A stretch of 16,173 nucleotides of DNA from an uncultured Bacilli bacterium (GTDB taxonomy: Bacteria; Bacillota_I; Bacilli_A; RF39; UBA660): assembly GCA_934091015.1 (NCBI GenBank), contig CAKOKM010000028.1, positions 1 to 16,173 on the forward strand. The letters run 5' to 3'. The notes below the pieces were generated by a model. The model searched no databases. It was not told where the DNA came from and saw nothing but the letters and a program-made list of their open reading frames with translations. Both the position numbers and the translations under genes were made by a program. This document shows positions 7,274 through 14,352 of this stretch, piece after piece (position 1 is the first letter of the stretch; every line of letters starts with the position of its first letter).

Positions 7274-8664
7274 TATTCATCCTCCACTATTACATATTTA
7301 ATATTTTCATCATAACCATAGTATAAATTATAGTATCTACCAAAATATTCTCCATCTATCTTATCAAACCAAACATATTTAGAATACTTATAACTATTTA
7401 CTTCTATCATTTTATTATCAATATTATTTTTAACATGATTTTCTCTTATAACTTCACATTTATAATTTTCTACATTTATAAATAAAAGTATTATATATAA
7501 AAACACAACTACAATTTTTAACAAAATATAATCTTTAATAAGAATACCATAAATATTTAAAATTCTAAACATCAATATTATTATTAAAACATAAGGCAAA
7601 AAGAATAACCTTTCTCCTAAAGGATGAATAAATATAAGAGGTAGAATAATACATGCAATTAATAAAATTATTTCCCATATTTCTTTATTAAATTTAACTA
7701 GTTTATATATTAAATAAAAATAATTTCCCAAATATAATAAATCAATTATAAAAGTAAAATATTTATTAAATTCAAACAAACCACTTAACATAGTTACTAC
7801 TGTTAATAAATAAAAAATAATTAATAATACAATATTTTTTATCTTTCCTTTTAAATATAAATAAGAAAACACTATCAAAATAAATCCATTTAAAAGTATA
7901 TTTTCATTAATCATGTAATTAAATATTCCATCAAATAAATTATTTTTAATTGTCCATAACAAAGTGCTAGAACTTTGAGGAATATATCTATCATTTATAG
8001 TAGTACCAAATATCAAATTTAAATAACTTGGATGAATAAACATCATAATTGCCCCAATAATACTACCAATAAACATAATCATCAAATTAACATTAACTTT
8101 TTTATTTTTAATAAAATATATCAAATTATAAATAAACAAAATCATTAATGTTCCCACTGTAATATTTTCAACCACTAATGAATTAAGCAAAGCAACTATA
8201 AAGATCCCTAATTTTCTATACCATTTACTTTTACTAATACTATAATATTCTTTAATTAAATAATATAAACTAATAAAAATTAATGTGCTAATCATATAAT
8301 TACTAAATCCACTACCCCATATTATAACCTGTGTAAATCTATTAACTGGCATTAATATAATAATTAATAAGAATATCCATAATGAAATTTTTTCTTTTTT
8401 ATCAATTATATATACTAATAAAGTACTAACAATTGAAATTACTAATGCTTTAATTAAATGATTATGAGATATAAAAATTGCGATAAAATTTCCTAACCAT
8501 CTTCCATTTAAAAATAAATCATTATAAATATCTTTAAATGTTTCCAAACTTAAACTTTTACTTCCCCAATAAAAATCATCACATGAAAAAGGAAAGAAAA
8601 AAGATAACAAAAATAACAAACCAAATAATATTATATATTTTTTATATTTTTTTAAAAAATCCAT
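7273..8664 (-). CDS. polytopic membrane protein, DUF6056-like, possible GT-C-type fold
   Basis: The 463-residue protein has about ten to eleven membrane helices and a soluble C-terminal tail of about 45 residues rich in Tyr, Asp and Lys. Right after helix 1 comes CDDFYWG (28-34), followed by NGRWLGNF near 53-60. An acidic pair after the first helix and an NGR-x-LGN motif are what I recall from DUF6056 proteins. They echo the Asp pair in the first outside loop of GT-C glycosyltransferases that use polyprenyl-phosphate sugars. Enzymatic activity is therefore an inference. It opens the operon with the ABC exporter (TAATG overlap), which suggests that the exporter's cargo may be a glycan or glycolipid. 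Its ribosome binding site is poor (GGTAG only), and I see no clear promoter in the 100 bases upstream. Confidence 0.7.
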   Translation of the reverse strand: MDFLKKYKKYIILFGLLFLLSFFFPFSCDDFYWGSKSLSLETFKDIYNDLFLNGRWLGNFIAIFISHNHLIKALVISIVSTLLVYIIDKKEKISLWIFLLIIILMPVNRFTQVIIWGSGFSNYMISTLIFISLYYLIKEYYSISKSKWYRKLGIFIVALLNSLVVENITVGTLMILFIYNLIYFIKNKKVNVNLMIMFIGSIIGAIMMFIHPSYLNLIFGTTINDRYIPQSSSTLLWTIKNNLFDGIFNYMINENILLNGFILIVFSYLYLKGKIKNIVLLIIFYLLTVVTMLSGLFEFNKYFTFIIDLLYLGNYFYLIYKLVKFNKEIWEIILLIACIILPLIFIHPLGERLFFLPYVLIIILMFRILNIYGILIKDYILLKIVVVFLYIILLFINVENYKCEVIRENHVKNNIDNKMIEVNSYKYSKYVWFDKIDGEYFGRYYNLYYGYDENIKYVIVEDE

Positions 8665-8766
8665 CTACCATCACATAAATATATTATCACACTAATAATT
8701 TTACATAAACCATAAATTAATCTATAATAATCAACTTTGTATATATTATTTGATCATTTTATATTT

Positions 8767-9506
8767 TTACTCGTCATCACCTAAAAAATAATTAACAATT
8801 TTTTCATAATCATATTGACTATTTAAACCAGTATCAATTAAATAGCCTCTTTCATTATTATTTTGATACTATTTTATCCCTCTTATATAAAAATCTTTGT
8901 TTCGGTCTTCTATGTAAAAAGATATAATATCATTATATAAACATTCTCTAAACATAATCATCCTACCAACTCGTCCATTACCATCTTGAAAAGGATGAAA
9001 TTTTTCAAATCTAACATGAAAGCTGCTTATATCTTCTATTGTTTTTTTTAAAATATTATCGTACCATTTTAATAACTTCTTCATATCAGATGATACATTT
9101 TTAGATAGCGAAGTCATTATGTTTCCTACAAAATTCTTCTTCTTTTTATAATCACCAACATTAAACCATTTTTTCACTATCAGTTAAAGTACCATCTTTT
9201 AAAATAAAATGATATTTTTTTATCATATCTTCTAATAATTTTTCATCAATTGTATCAAGCATATAACTTAAATAATGTAAAATGATTTTTAGTTTCAGTT
9301 GCATCTTTTAAAACGATAACTTTATCATTACTTGTAATAATTGTTCGTGTGTCATATATGCTTGCTGTCTCATCAGGTGTAATAGTTGATCCTTCAATAT
9401 GATTCGTATTATATGCAAAATCAATTTGAGTTTTATGATAAAGATTTCCAAATAAATTCATATTTTTTTGTTCAATTAACGCTTTTTTAATAACTTTAAC
9501 GTCCAT
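8767..9506 (-). pseudogene. class II Fic-family protein (Fic_N plus Fic core), three lesions
   Basis: Read from 9506 to 8767, the pieces form one Fic protein. Piece 1 (9506-9255) is an N-terminal domain with TNHIEG at residues 34-39, which fits the inhibitory (S/T)xxxE(G/N) motif of class II Fic proteins. Piece 2 (9262-9161), in another frame, encodes MLDTIDEKL to LTDSEK. Piece 3 (9177-8767) carries the Fic loop HPFQDGNGR (His codon 8997-8995) and continues through an in-frame TAG (8871-8869) to a normal-looking end, NYFLGDDE, at TAA 8769-8767. The lesions are thus a frameshift at about 9255-9262, a frameshift in an A6 tract (9169-9174) and a nonsense codon. Intact relatives AMPylate target proteins. 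The catalytic loop itself is unspoiled, so the decay looks recent. Sequencing error could explain one lesion but hardly all three. Confidence 0.85.
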
Positions 9507-9650
9507 TTAATATCGCCTTCTTTATGCGAATATTATATTAAATATATATTAAAAAGTCTTTAAGGTAACAACATAAATTAAATACTAAAAACAATTTTTC
9601 ACCAACAAATAAAGCTATTTAAAATTTTTTTGATTTTTAACGATTTTTCA

Positions 9651-9679
9651 TTGACGAACATACGTTTTATATATATAAT
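9651..9679 (+). promoter_or_regulatory. vegetative promoter of the RhuM-Fic gene
   Basis: TTGACG (9651-9656) and TATAAT (9674-9679) are exactly 17 bp apart. That is one mismatch from the sigma-A consensus, and stands out even in AT-rich DNA. It leaves an untranslated leader of about 80 nt that contains an ATAGTT/AACTAT hairpin (9698-9703 with 9714-9719). Confidence 0.8.
9655..9668 (+). promoter_or_regulatory. LexA (DinR/SOS) box inside the RhuM-Fic promoter
   Basis: CGAACATACGTTTT fits the Gram-positive LexA box CGAACRNRYGTTYG at 13 of 14 positions; only the last base differs. It begins in the -35 and fills most of the spacer, so bound LexA would block RNA polymerase. This predicts repression that is lifted after DNA damage. 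Confidence 0.7.
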
Positions 9680-9766
9680 ATTAACTACAAACCAAAAATA
9701 GTTGATTTATTAAAACTATATTTTGAAATGTAACATAATAAATATATACAATAAAGGAGGCAAATT

Positions 9767-10726
9767 ATGAAAAATGAAATTGTATTATTTAAAAATCAAA
9801 ATGTAAAACTAGAGGTTAATATGAAAGATGAAACAGTATGGTTATCACTAGACCAAATGGCTAAACTATTTGGAAGAGATAGAACGGTAATTACCAGACA
9901 TATTAATAATATTTTCAATGAAGAAGAGTTAGAGAAAAAAGAGGTATGTGCAAAATTTGCACACACCACAAGGCATGGCGCATTAACAAACAAATTTCAA
10001 ACTAGAGAATTAGATTACTATAATCTTGATATGATAATAAGTGTTGGTTATCGTGTTAAAAGTCAAAATGGTATTATTTTTAGAAAATGGGCAACTAAAA
10101 TTCTAAAAGAATATATGATTAAAGGTTATTCTGTTAATCAAAAGAGATTAGAATATCTTGAAAAAACAGTTAAATTAATAGATATTGCTGGAAGAAAAGA
10201 TACTGAATTAAAAGGAAATGAAGCACAAGAAATAATTAAAGTAATAAATAATTATTCCAATGCTTTAGATCTACTAGACGATTACGACCATAAAAGAATT
10301 ACTAAACCAAATGGCACTAGAGACAATAAACAAATTAATTATGAAGATTGTTTAAATATCATAGCTAAACTTAAATTTGGTAATAATAGTAACTTATTTG
10401 CACTTGAAAGAAATCAAGGATTAAAAGAAATTATCGGAACTATATACCAATCTTTTGATGGTAAAGATTTATATCCGACCACAGAAGAAAAAGCTGCTAA
10501 TTTTCTATATTTAATTATTAAAAATCATGCATTTATTGATGGTAATAAAAGAATTGCTGCTACTCTATTCATCTATTTTCTAGAATTTTATAATATTTTA
10601 TATAATGAAAAGGGACAAGTTATTGATAATAATACCCTTGTAGCAATTACTCTATTAATAGCCGAATCCAACCCGAAAGAAAAGAATATATTAACTGATT
10701 TAGTAATGAATTTTTTAAATAATTAG
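9767..10726 (+). CDS. RhuM-family protein with C-terminal Fic/Doc domain
   Basis: The 319-residue protein has two parts. Residues 1-130 are a RhuM-type DNA-binding-like domain (helix-turn-helix-like WLSLDQMAKLFGRDRTVITRHI, RELDYYNLDMIISVGYRV, FRKWAT). A helical linker leads to a Fic/Doc domain at about 195-319 with the active loop HAFIDGNKR at 254-262, so the catalytic His, Asp, Asn and Arg are all present. The GNKR form is closer to Doc than to GNGR AMPylases. Fic/Doc enzymes modify targets such as EF-Tu or topoisomerases with AMP or phosphate, often as toxins. The start has AAAGGAGG at 9753-9760. It stands alone, divergent from the broken fic gene, with no separate antitoxin gene beside it, so the RhuM part may provide the control. 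The LexA box implies SOS induction. Confidence 0.9.
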   Translation: MKNEIVLFKNQNVKLEVNMKDETVWLSLDQMAKLFGRDRTVITRHINNIFNEEELEKKEVCAKFAHTTRHGALTNKFQTRELDYYNLDMIISVGYRVKSQNGIIFRKWATKILKEYMIKGYSVNQKRLEYLEKTVKLIDIAGRKDTELKGNEAQEIIKVINNYSNALDLLDDYDHKRITKPNGTRDNKQINYEDCLNIIAKLKFGNNSNLFALERNQGLKEIIGTIYQSFDGKDLYPTTEEKAANFLYLIIKNHAFIDGNKRIAATLFIYFLEFYNILYNEKGQVIDNNTLVAITLLIAESNPKEKNILTDLVMNFLNN

Positions 10727-10732
10727 TAAAAC

Positions 10733-10755
10733 AAAAAGGGCTTTATTCCCTTTTT
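10733..10755. terminator. bidirectional terminator between convergent genes
   Basis: AAAAAGGG (10733-10740) pairs exactly with CCCTTTTT (10748-10755) around a 7-nt loop. The plus-strand reading ends the RhuM-Fic transcript just after its stop. The minus-strand reading overlaps the stop of the uppP-operon gene. Confidence 0.8.
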
Positions 10756-11500
10756 AAACATCTTTAATATTTTTAATATCAATTACTTCACTTATACTAG
10801 TATTCTTATTTCCTACTAAATAAACAGTTACTAAACTATTATCATAATCAGTAATTCCAATTTTATTAAATAAACTTTGTAAATCACTTTCACTTAAACT
10901 ATCTATTGCAATTAATTTATAACTATCATCCAATACTTTACTTAACTTAACATAATCTAAAATATTTTTATAGTTATAACTATTAGAAACTAATACAACT
11001 TTCCTCTTATTTTTCCCCTTATATATAGTTAAAAATTCTTTAACATTAATAAAATATTTTTCATCAAAATTCAATTTATATAATTCATTATATTCTTGTT
11101 CGCTTAATCCATTATCGCTCATAAATTTATATTCATAAGCAAGTTCTTCACTTTTGTAAAGAGTTTTTTCTTCACCATTAATAGTTGCTACTAACTTATT
11201 TTCATCAAAGGTTGCAATATATAATTTATTATTTTTAATACTACAATCTAATTTAATTACATTAGAAGAATTATTATACTTGTAAGTATTACAATTTTGA
11301 TATCTTTCTTCATCATTATTTTTGTTCTTAAAACTAAATTTGTTATTTGCTAAATTAAGAACGTATACTTCATTATTTTCAATTAAATACCAATCATGCC
11401 CTGCTAACATTTCGCTAGGTATATCACTAAAATCATAAATTAAAATTGCTCCTACAAATAGTACAGCTAATATTAATATAAAAATAAAACCTTTTTTCAT
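10754..11500 (-). CDS. membrane-anchored extracytoplasmic protein, possible degenerate thioredoxin-like C-terminus
   Basis: I start at the ATG 11500-11498 (MKKGFIF). A GGAGGGA site sits directly before it, and this start is 16 nt after the uppP stop. A frame start five codons earlier would swallow that site. The 248-residue product has one N-terminal membrane helix (about 3-22), a beta-rich domain (about 35-115) with two cysteines at about 70 and 86 that could form a disulfide, and a C-terminal domain (about 153-240). The latter's order (FLTIYKGK, KVVLVSNSYNYKN, helix, LIAIDS, SLVTVYLVGNK) looks like a thioredoxin fold. Where such proteins have CxxC this one has SYNY (about 174-177), so it would not be a redox enzyme. 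The fold call is inference from pattern. It is last in the PAP2-SDR-uppP operon, which points to an envelope role. Confidence 0.6.
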   Translation of the reverse strand: MKKGFIFILILAVLFVGAILIYDFSDIPSEMLAGHDWYLIENNEVYVLNLANNKFSFKNKNNDEERYQNCNTYKYNNSSNVIKLDCSIKNNKLYIATFDENKLVATINGEEKTLYKSEELAYEYKFMSDNGLSEQEYNELYKLNFDEKYFINVKEFLTIYKGKNKRKVVLVSNSYNYKNILDYVKLSKVLDDSYKLIAIDSLSESDLQSLFNKIGITDYDNSLVTVYLVGNKNTSISEVIDIKNIKDV

Positions 11501-11516
11501 TACTACTCCCTCCATA

Positions 11517-12320
11517 TTATCTAAGTATAAAATATAATAATACGATTATACTTAAAACAATACGATAATATCCAAACACTTTAAAATCATTCTTCTTAAT
11601 ATATTTTAACAAATATTTAATTGCAATTAAAGATACTATAAACGCTGTAATCATACCTACTAATAATATAATTATTTCACTACTTGTAAAGGCAAAACCA
11701 AATTTAACTAATTTAAGAAGTGATGCCCCTGCCATAACTGGCACTGCCATATAAAATGTAAAATTAGTAATAGTTGTTCTATCTAATCCCAAAGTTAAAC
11801 CTCCAACAATTGTTGCTCCACTTCTACTAGTTCCCGGAATTATAGATAAAACTTGAAATAAACCAACTTTAAATGCATTTAAAAACGATACCTCTTTAAT
11901 TGTGTTTTTCTTTTTATGATTCTCAACAATTATAAATAAAACACCATAAATAAATAATGTTATAGCAACAGTCCATGGATTATAAAAGTGTTCATCTATC
12001 CAATCATCAAATAACAATCCTACTATTGCACAAGGAATACATCCTACTAATATTTTACCCCATAAAATAAAAGTATTCTTAGTATCTTCTTTAGTTTTAT
12101 TAAATCCCCAAGGAAATAAATCTTTAAAATAAATAACAACAACAGCCATTATAGCGCCAAGTTGAATTACTACCTCAAACATTTTCCAAAATTCACTTGA
12201 TACATCTAATTTAATAAATTCATTAGCTAATATCATGTGTCCAGTACTACTTATTGGAAGCCATTCAGTAATTCCTTCGATTATACCTATAATAATTGTT
12301 TTTATAATATTTAAGAACAT
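11517..12320 (-). CDS. uppP: undecaprenyl-diphosphatase UppP (BacA)
   Basis: The 267-residue integral membrane enzyme removes a phosphate from undecaprenyl pyrophosphate, recycling the lipid carrier for peptidoglycan and other wall polymers. Extra copies give bacitracin resistance in several bacteria. Both family motifs are intact: EGITEWLPISSTGH (residues 15-28, with Glu15, Glu19, Ser25 and His28) and PGTSRSGAT (162-170, with Arg166). Length and the number of membrane helices (about seven to eight) are normal. The ATG overlaps the SDR stop (TAATG), with GAAGGA just upstream inside the SDR gene, so translation is coupled. I see no bacitracin-type regulator nearby. Confidence 0.96.
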   Translation of the reverse strand: MFLNIIKTIIIGIIEGITEWLPISSTGHMILANEFIKLDVSSEFWKMFEVVIQLGAIMAVVVIYFKDLFPWGFNKTKEDTKNTFILWGKILVGCIPCAIVGLLFDDWIDEHFYNPWTVAITLFIYGVLFIIVENHKKKNTIKEVSFLNAFKVGLFQVLSIIPGTSRSGATIVGGLTLGLDRTTITNFTFYMAVPVMAGASLLKLVKFGFAFTSSEIIILLVGMITAFIVSLIAIKYLLKYIKKNDFKVFGYYRIVLSIIVLLYFILR

Positions 12321-13072
12321 TATTTATCCTTCTTTCTTTGGATCTTATATAAAATCTTTAATTGTAATCTATAAGGTAAAAATCTAGAAAAGAATATTCC
12401 TAATTTCATCATAGTACCAGGAATAATTATCATTTTTCCCTTTAGAGTCTTATCTATTCCATATTTGGCAACATATTCACTACTTAAACTACTTGTATTA
12501 AATCCACCACCAGCTACACTATTAAAATTTGTATTAACAGGTCCTGGACACAACGCACTAATAGTAACATTAGATTTTTTTATTTTTAATTCCTCATTAA
12601 TTGCCATCGTAAGTTTAAGGACATAATTTTTAGTAGCATAATAAGTATTTAAATAAGGTCCAGCAAAAAATCCTGCTGATGATGCAACATTAAGAATTTT
12701 ACCTTTATTATATTTAACCATATCTCTTAAAAATAACTTAGTTAAAATATGTAATGCCTTAATATTAACATCTATCATTTCCAGTTCTTTATCTAAATCG
12801 GTTTCATCAAAAAAGCCAAATAATCCGAATCCTGCATTATTTACAAGTAAATCAATTTTTTCGCCTTTCACTTTTTCATACAATTTATAAACATTAGCAT
12901 CAATCGATAAATCATAATCATATATCGCTTTTGCATTTTTACATACATCAGCAACTTCCTGTAATCTTTCTTTATTTCTTCCTACTAAAAACACTTCATA
13001 TCCTAAACTGTCAAGATATTTAGCCATATCTCTACCAATTCCGGAAGATGCTCCAGTTATTAATGCTTTCAT
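12320..13072 (-). CDS. short-chain dehydrogenase/reductase (SDR family)
   Basis: The 250-residue enzyme has a classical SDR Rossmann fold: GASSGIG cofactor motif at 7-13, NNAG at 78-81, Asn103, catalytic Ser131 or Ser132, and Tyr144 with Lys148 (YYATK). Arg32 at the end of the second strand (LVGRN) suggests NADP(H) preference. The PGPVNT motif (residues 175-180) is present. The C-terminus is basic and has a hydrophobic stretch, resembling DltE/YqjQ-like SDRs that act near the membrane on lipid-like or unknown substrates; the substrate is not readable. The start overlaps the PAP2 stop by four bases (ATGA) and AAAGGA precedes it, so it is translated with its neighbours. Context favours a role in envelope lipid metabolism. 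Confidence 0.9.
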   Translation of the reverse strand: MKALITGASSGIGRDMAKYLDSLGYEVFLVGRNKERLQEVADVCKNAKAIYDYDLSIDANVYKLYEKVKGEKIDLLVNNAGFGLFGFFDETDLDKELEMIDVNIKALHILTKLFLRDMVKYNKGKILNVASSAGFFAGPYLNTYYATKNYVLKLTMAINEELKIKKSNVTISALCPGPVNTNFNSVAGGGFNTSSLSSEYVAKYGIDKTLKGKMIIIPGTMMKLGIFFSRFLPYRLQLKILYKIQRKKDK

Positions 13073-13683
13073 AATAATTTTCCTTTCTGAGTTAAACTTA
13101 TAATTAATATTAGTAACGTACTACCCCATAGAAATCCTCCTATAACATCAGAGGTATAATGAACCCCTAAATATATTCTGCTAATTCCAATAAGTAAAAT
13201 TAAGAACAACATCATTATTAATATAATTATTTTAACATTCCTATTTAAATTACTTTTGTATAACAAATATGCTAAAAAACCATAAAAAACAGTTGCCATC
13301 ATTGAATGACCAGATGGAAAACTAAAATTACTTTCTGTTATTAACCAATTAATTTTATCAGGTCTATCCCTTCTTATAATACTTTTAATTATTAAATTAA
13401 CTACTGAAGAAATAAGTGTTACTAATATTATTAATAAATATGATTTATCCTTTTTAATCAAAGTTAATAAAAGTGATATTATACACATTAATGCTATAAA
13501 CTTAATACTACATAAAAATGTTATTATCTTAAAAAAATAGGTATTAAATTCACTCTTAAATGAAATAATAAAATCATATATCTTAATATCCAAATTATTA
13601 AATACATTAAAATAAACTAAACAAGTCCAAATTAATGATATAATCAAAAATATAATTAATAAATATTTATCTTTTTTCTTCAT
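13069..13683 (-). CDS. PAP2-family membrane phosphatase (possible second undecaprenyl-pyrophosphatase)
   Basis: The 204-residue protein has five to six membrane helices and a complete PAP2 phosphatase signature: KSIIRRDRP (100-108), PSGH (123-126, proton-donor His126) and SRIYLGVHYTSD (168-179, nucleophile His175 and Asp179). Such enzymes (BcrC/YbjG, PgpB types) dephosphorylate undecaprenyl pyrophosphate or phosphatidylglycerophosphate on the outer membrane face. Being in one operon with uppP makes the first substrate attractive. The gene is odd at its start: no ribosome binding site precedes the ATG, and a TATAAT ends only 7 bases upstream, so the mRNA may be nearly leaderless. It ends in TGA. 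Confidence 0.92.
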   Translation of the reverse strand: MKKKDKYLLIIFLIISLIWTCLVYFNVFNNLDIKIYDFIISFKSEFNTYFFKIITFLCSIKFIALMCIISLLLTLIKKDKSYLLIILVTLISSVVNLIIKSIIRRDRPDKINWLITESNFSFPSGHSMMATVFYGFLAYLLYKSNLNRNVKIIILIMMLFLILLIGISRIYLGVHYTSDVIGGFLWGSTLLILIISLTQKGKLL

Positions 13684-13690
13684 AATTTAA

Positions 13691-13696
13691 ATTATA
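13691..13696 (-). promoter_or_regulatory. possible -10 element giving a nearly leaderless PAP2 mRNA
   Basis: TATAAT on the minus strand lies 7 bases ahead of the PAP2 ATG, which itself lacks a Shine-Dalgarno site. I see no convincing -35. Alternatively the gene is read from the cwlJ transcript, whose stop is 40 nt upstream. Confidence 0.35.
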
Positions 13697-13723
13697 TAAC
13701 AAGAAATTAAAAATATCTATAAA

Positions 13724-14146
13724 TTAGTATAATTCTTGACACACTCCTCTATCTGGTTTATAAAAACAATGATTTTTATAACTTCCAGCAAAAGGTTGTT
13801 CATACCAATTAGTCTTGCATGTATTTTTTCCCGGAGCATAAAACCATAAAGCATGAGTTGCTGGATAATAATATTCACCTTTTAAACACCTTTCGGCTAA
13901 TTGCTTTTCCTTTGTTGTGGCTGATCCAACATATAATGAACTATTAACTCCACTAAATCCTCCTGGATTTTGATTAACTACGCCACTTATACTTCTAATA
14001 TTTTTAAATGTATAACAAGTTGCAATTGCTCTATTAACAATTACGTTTCCAACCATCAACATTCCCAAATTACCTTCAGCTAGTGCCTCTGCCCTCATAA
14101 GCCTTGCCATCATATCAAGTTCTTTACTAGTATAATTAATTAACAT
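13724..14146 (-). CDS. cwlJ: spore cortex-lytic cell wall hydrolase, CwlJ type
   Basis: The 140-residue protein is one SleB/CwlJ (Hydrolase_2) domain: ARLMRAEALAEG at about 14-25 with catalytic-type Glu20, VGNVIVNR, NPGGFSG, ALWFYAPG, NWYEQP and the ending HCFYKPD. It has no signal peptide and no peptidoglycan-binding domain. Its length, about 140, matches CwlJ rather than the larger secreted SleB. CwlJ lies on the spore coat side and opens the cortex during germination, typically responding to calcium dipicolinate. I choose the second ATG (14146): the first (14158) would lie upstream of the expected transcript start, and GGTGG sits 6 nt before the second. A sigma-E-like promoter precedes it, as for cwlJ of Bacillus subtilis. 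The usual partner gerQ is not in the window. Confidence 0.88.
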   Translation of the reverse strand: MLINYTSKELDMMARLMRAEALAEGNLGMLMVGNVIVNRAIATCYTFKNIRSISGVVNQNPGGFSGVNSSLYVGSATTKEKQLAERCLKGEYYYPATHALWFYAPGKNTCKTNWYEQPFAGSYKNHCFYKPDRGVCQELY

Positions 14147-14161
14147 AATAACCACCATTTT

Positions 14162-14189
14162 ATTATATGTTTTAATAACAAAAATATTG
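14162..14189 (-). promoter_or_regulatory. candidate sigma-E (mother-cell sporulation) promoter of cwlJ
   Basis: On the minus strand a -35 core ATATT (14187-14183) and a -10 CATATAAT (14169-14162) are 13 bp apart. The known sigma-E pattern is KMATATT, 12-14 bp, CATACANT, so this matches at all but one base in each element. AT-richness raises the chance of coincidence. The -35 overlaps the -35 of the divergent tRNA promoter. Confidence 0.45.
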
Positions 14190-14214
14190 AAATAATCTAA
14201 TTTTATGCTATAAT
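14187..14214 (+). promoter_or_regulatory. promoter of tRNA-Trp
   Basis: TTGAAA (14187-14192), 16 bp, then TATAAT (14209-14214) with an extended TGC directly before it. The predicted transcript start is about 8 nt ahead of the tRNA. Confidence 0.8.
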
Positions 14215-14228
14215 TAATTCATACACAC

Positions 14229-14302
14229 AGGGGTGTGGTATAATGGTAGCATAGGAGTCTCCAAAACTTTTGATGGGAGTTCGATTCTCTCCACCCCTGC
14301 CA
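14229..14302 (+). tRNA. tRNA-Trp (CCA anticodon), CCA end encoded
   Basis: The 74-nt gene folds as a tRNA. The acceptor AGGGGTG (14229-14235) pairs with CACCCCT (14292-14298), followed by discriminator G and an encoded CCA. The T arm is GGGAG-TTCGATT-CTCTC. The anticodon loop is CTCCAAA in a stem with two G-U pairs, so the anticodon is CCA, which reads TGG (Trp). The D stem pairs only weakly. With TGA used as a stop here, there is no sign of Trp recoding. It has its own promoter and terminator. Confidence 0.93.
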
Positions 14303-14313
14303 AATATGTTAAT

Positions 14314-14347
14314 AACATTTTTCCCATTAAAGAAAAATGTTTTTTTT
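14314..14347 (+). terminator. terminator of tRNA-Trp
   Basis: AACATTTTT (14314-14322) pairs exactly with AAAAATGTT (14333-14341) around a 10-nt loop and is followed by six more T. It starts 12 nt after the encoded CCA. Confidence 0.85.
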
Positions 14348-14352
14348 AATTT

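Noticed and set aside
9796..9993. 65-codon minus-strand reading frame inside the RhuM-Fic gene, possible antitoxin
   Set aside because: No ribosome binding site or promoter; the opposite frame is clearly the real gene with conserved motifs.
13069..13071. Mycoplasma-type recoding of TGA as Trp
   Set aside because: Only a tRNA with anticodon CCA is present, all Trp codons seen are TGG, and TGA ends the PAP2 gene exactly where the next gene starts.
14147..14158. First ATG of the cwlJ reading frame as start
   Set aside because: It has no ribosome binding site and would lie at or ahead of the predicted transcript start; the second ATG is preceded by GGTGG and matches CwlJ length.
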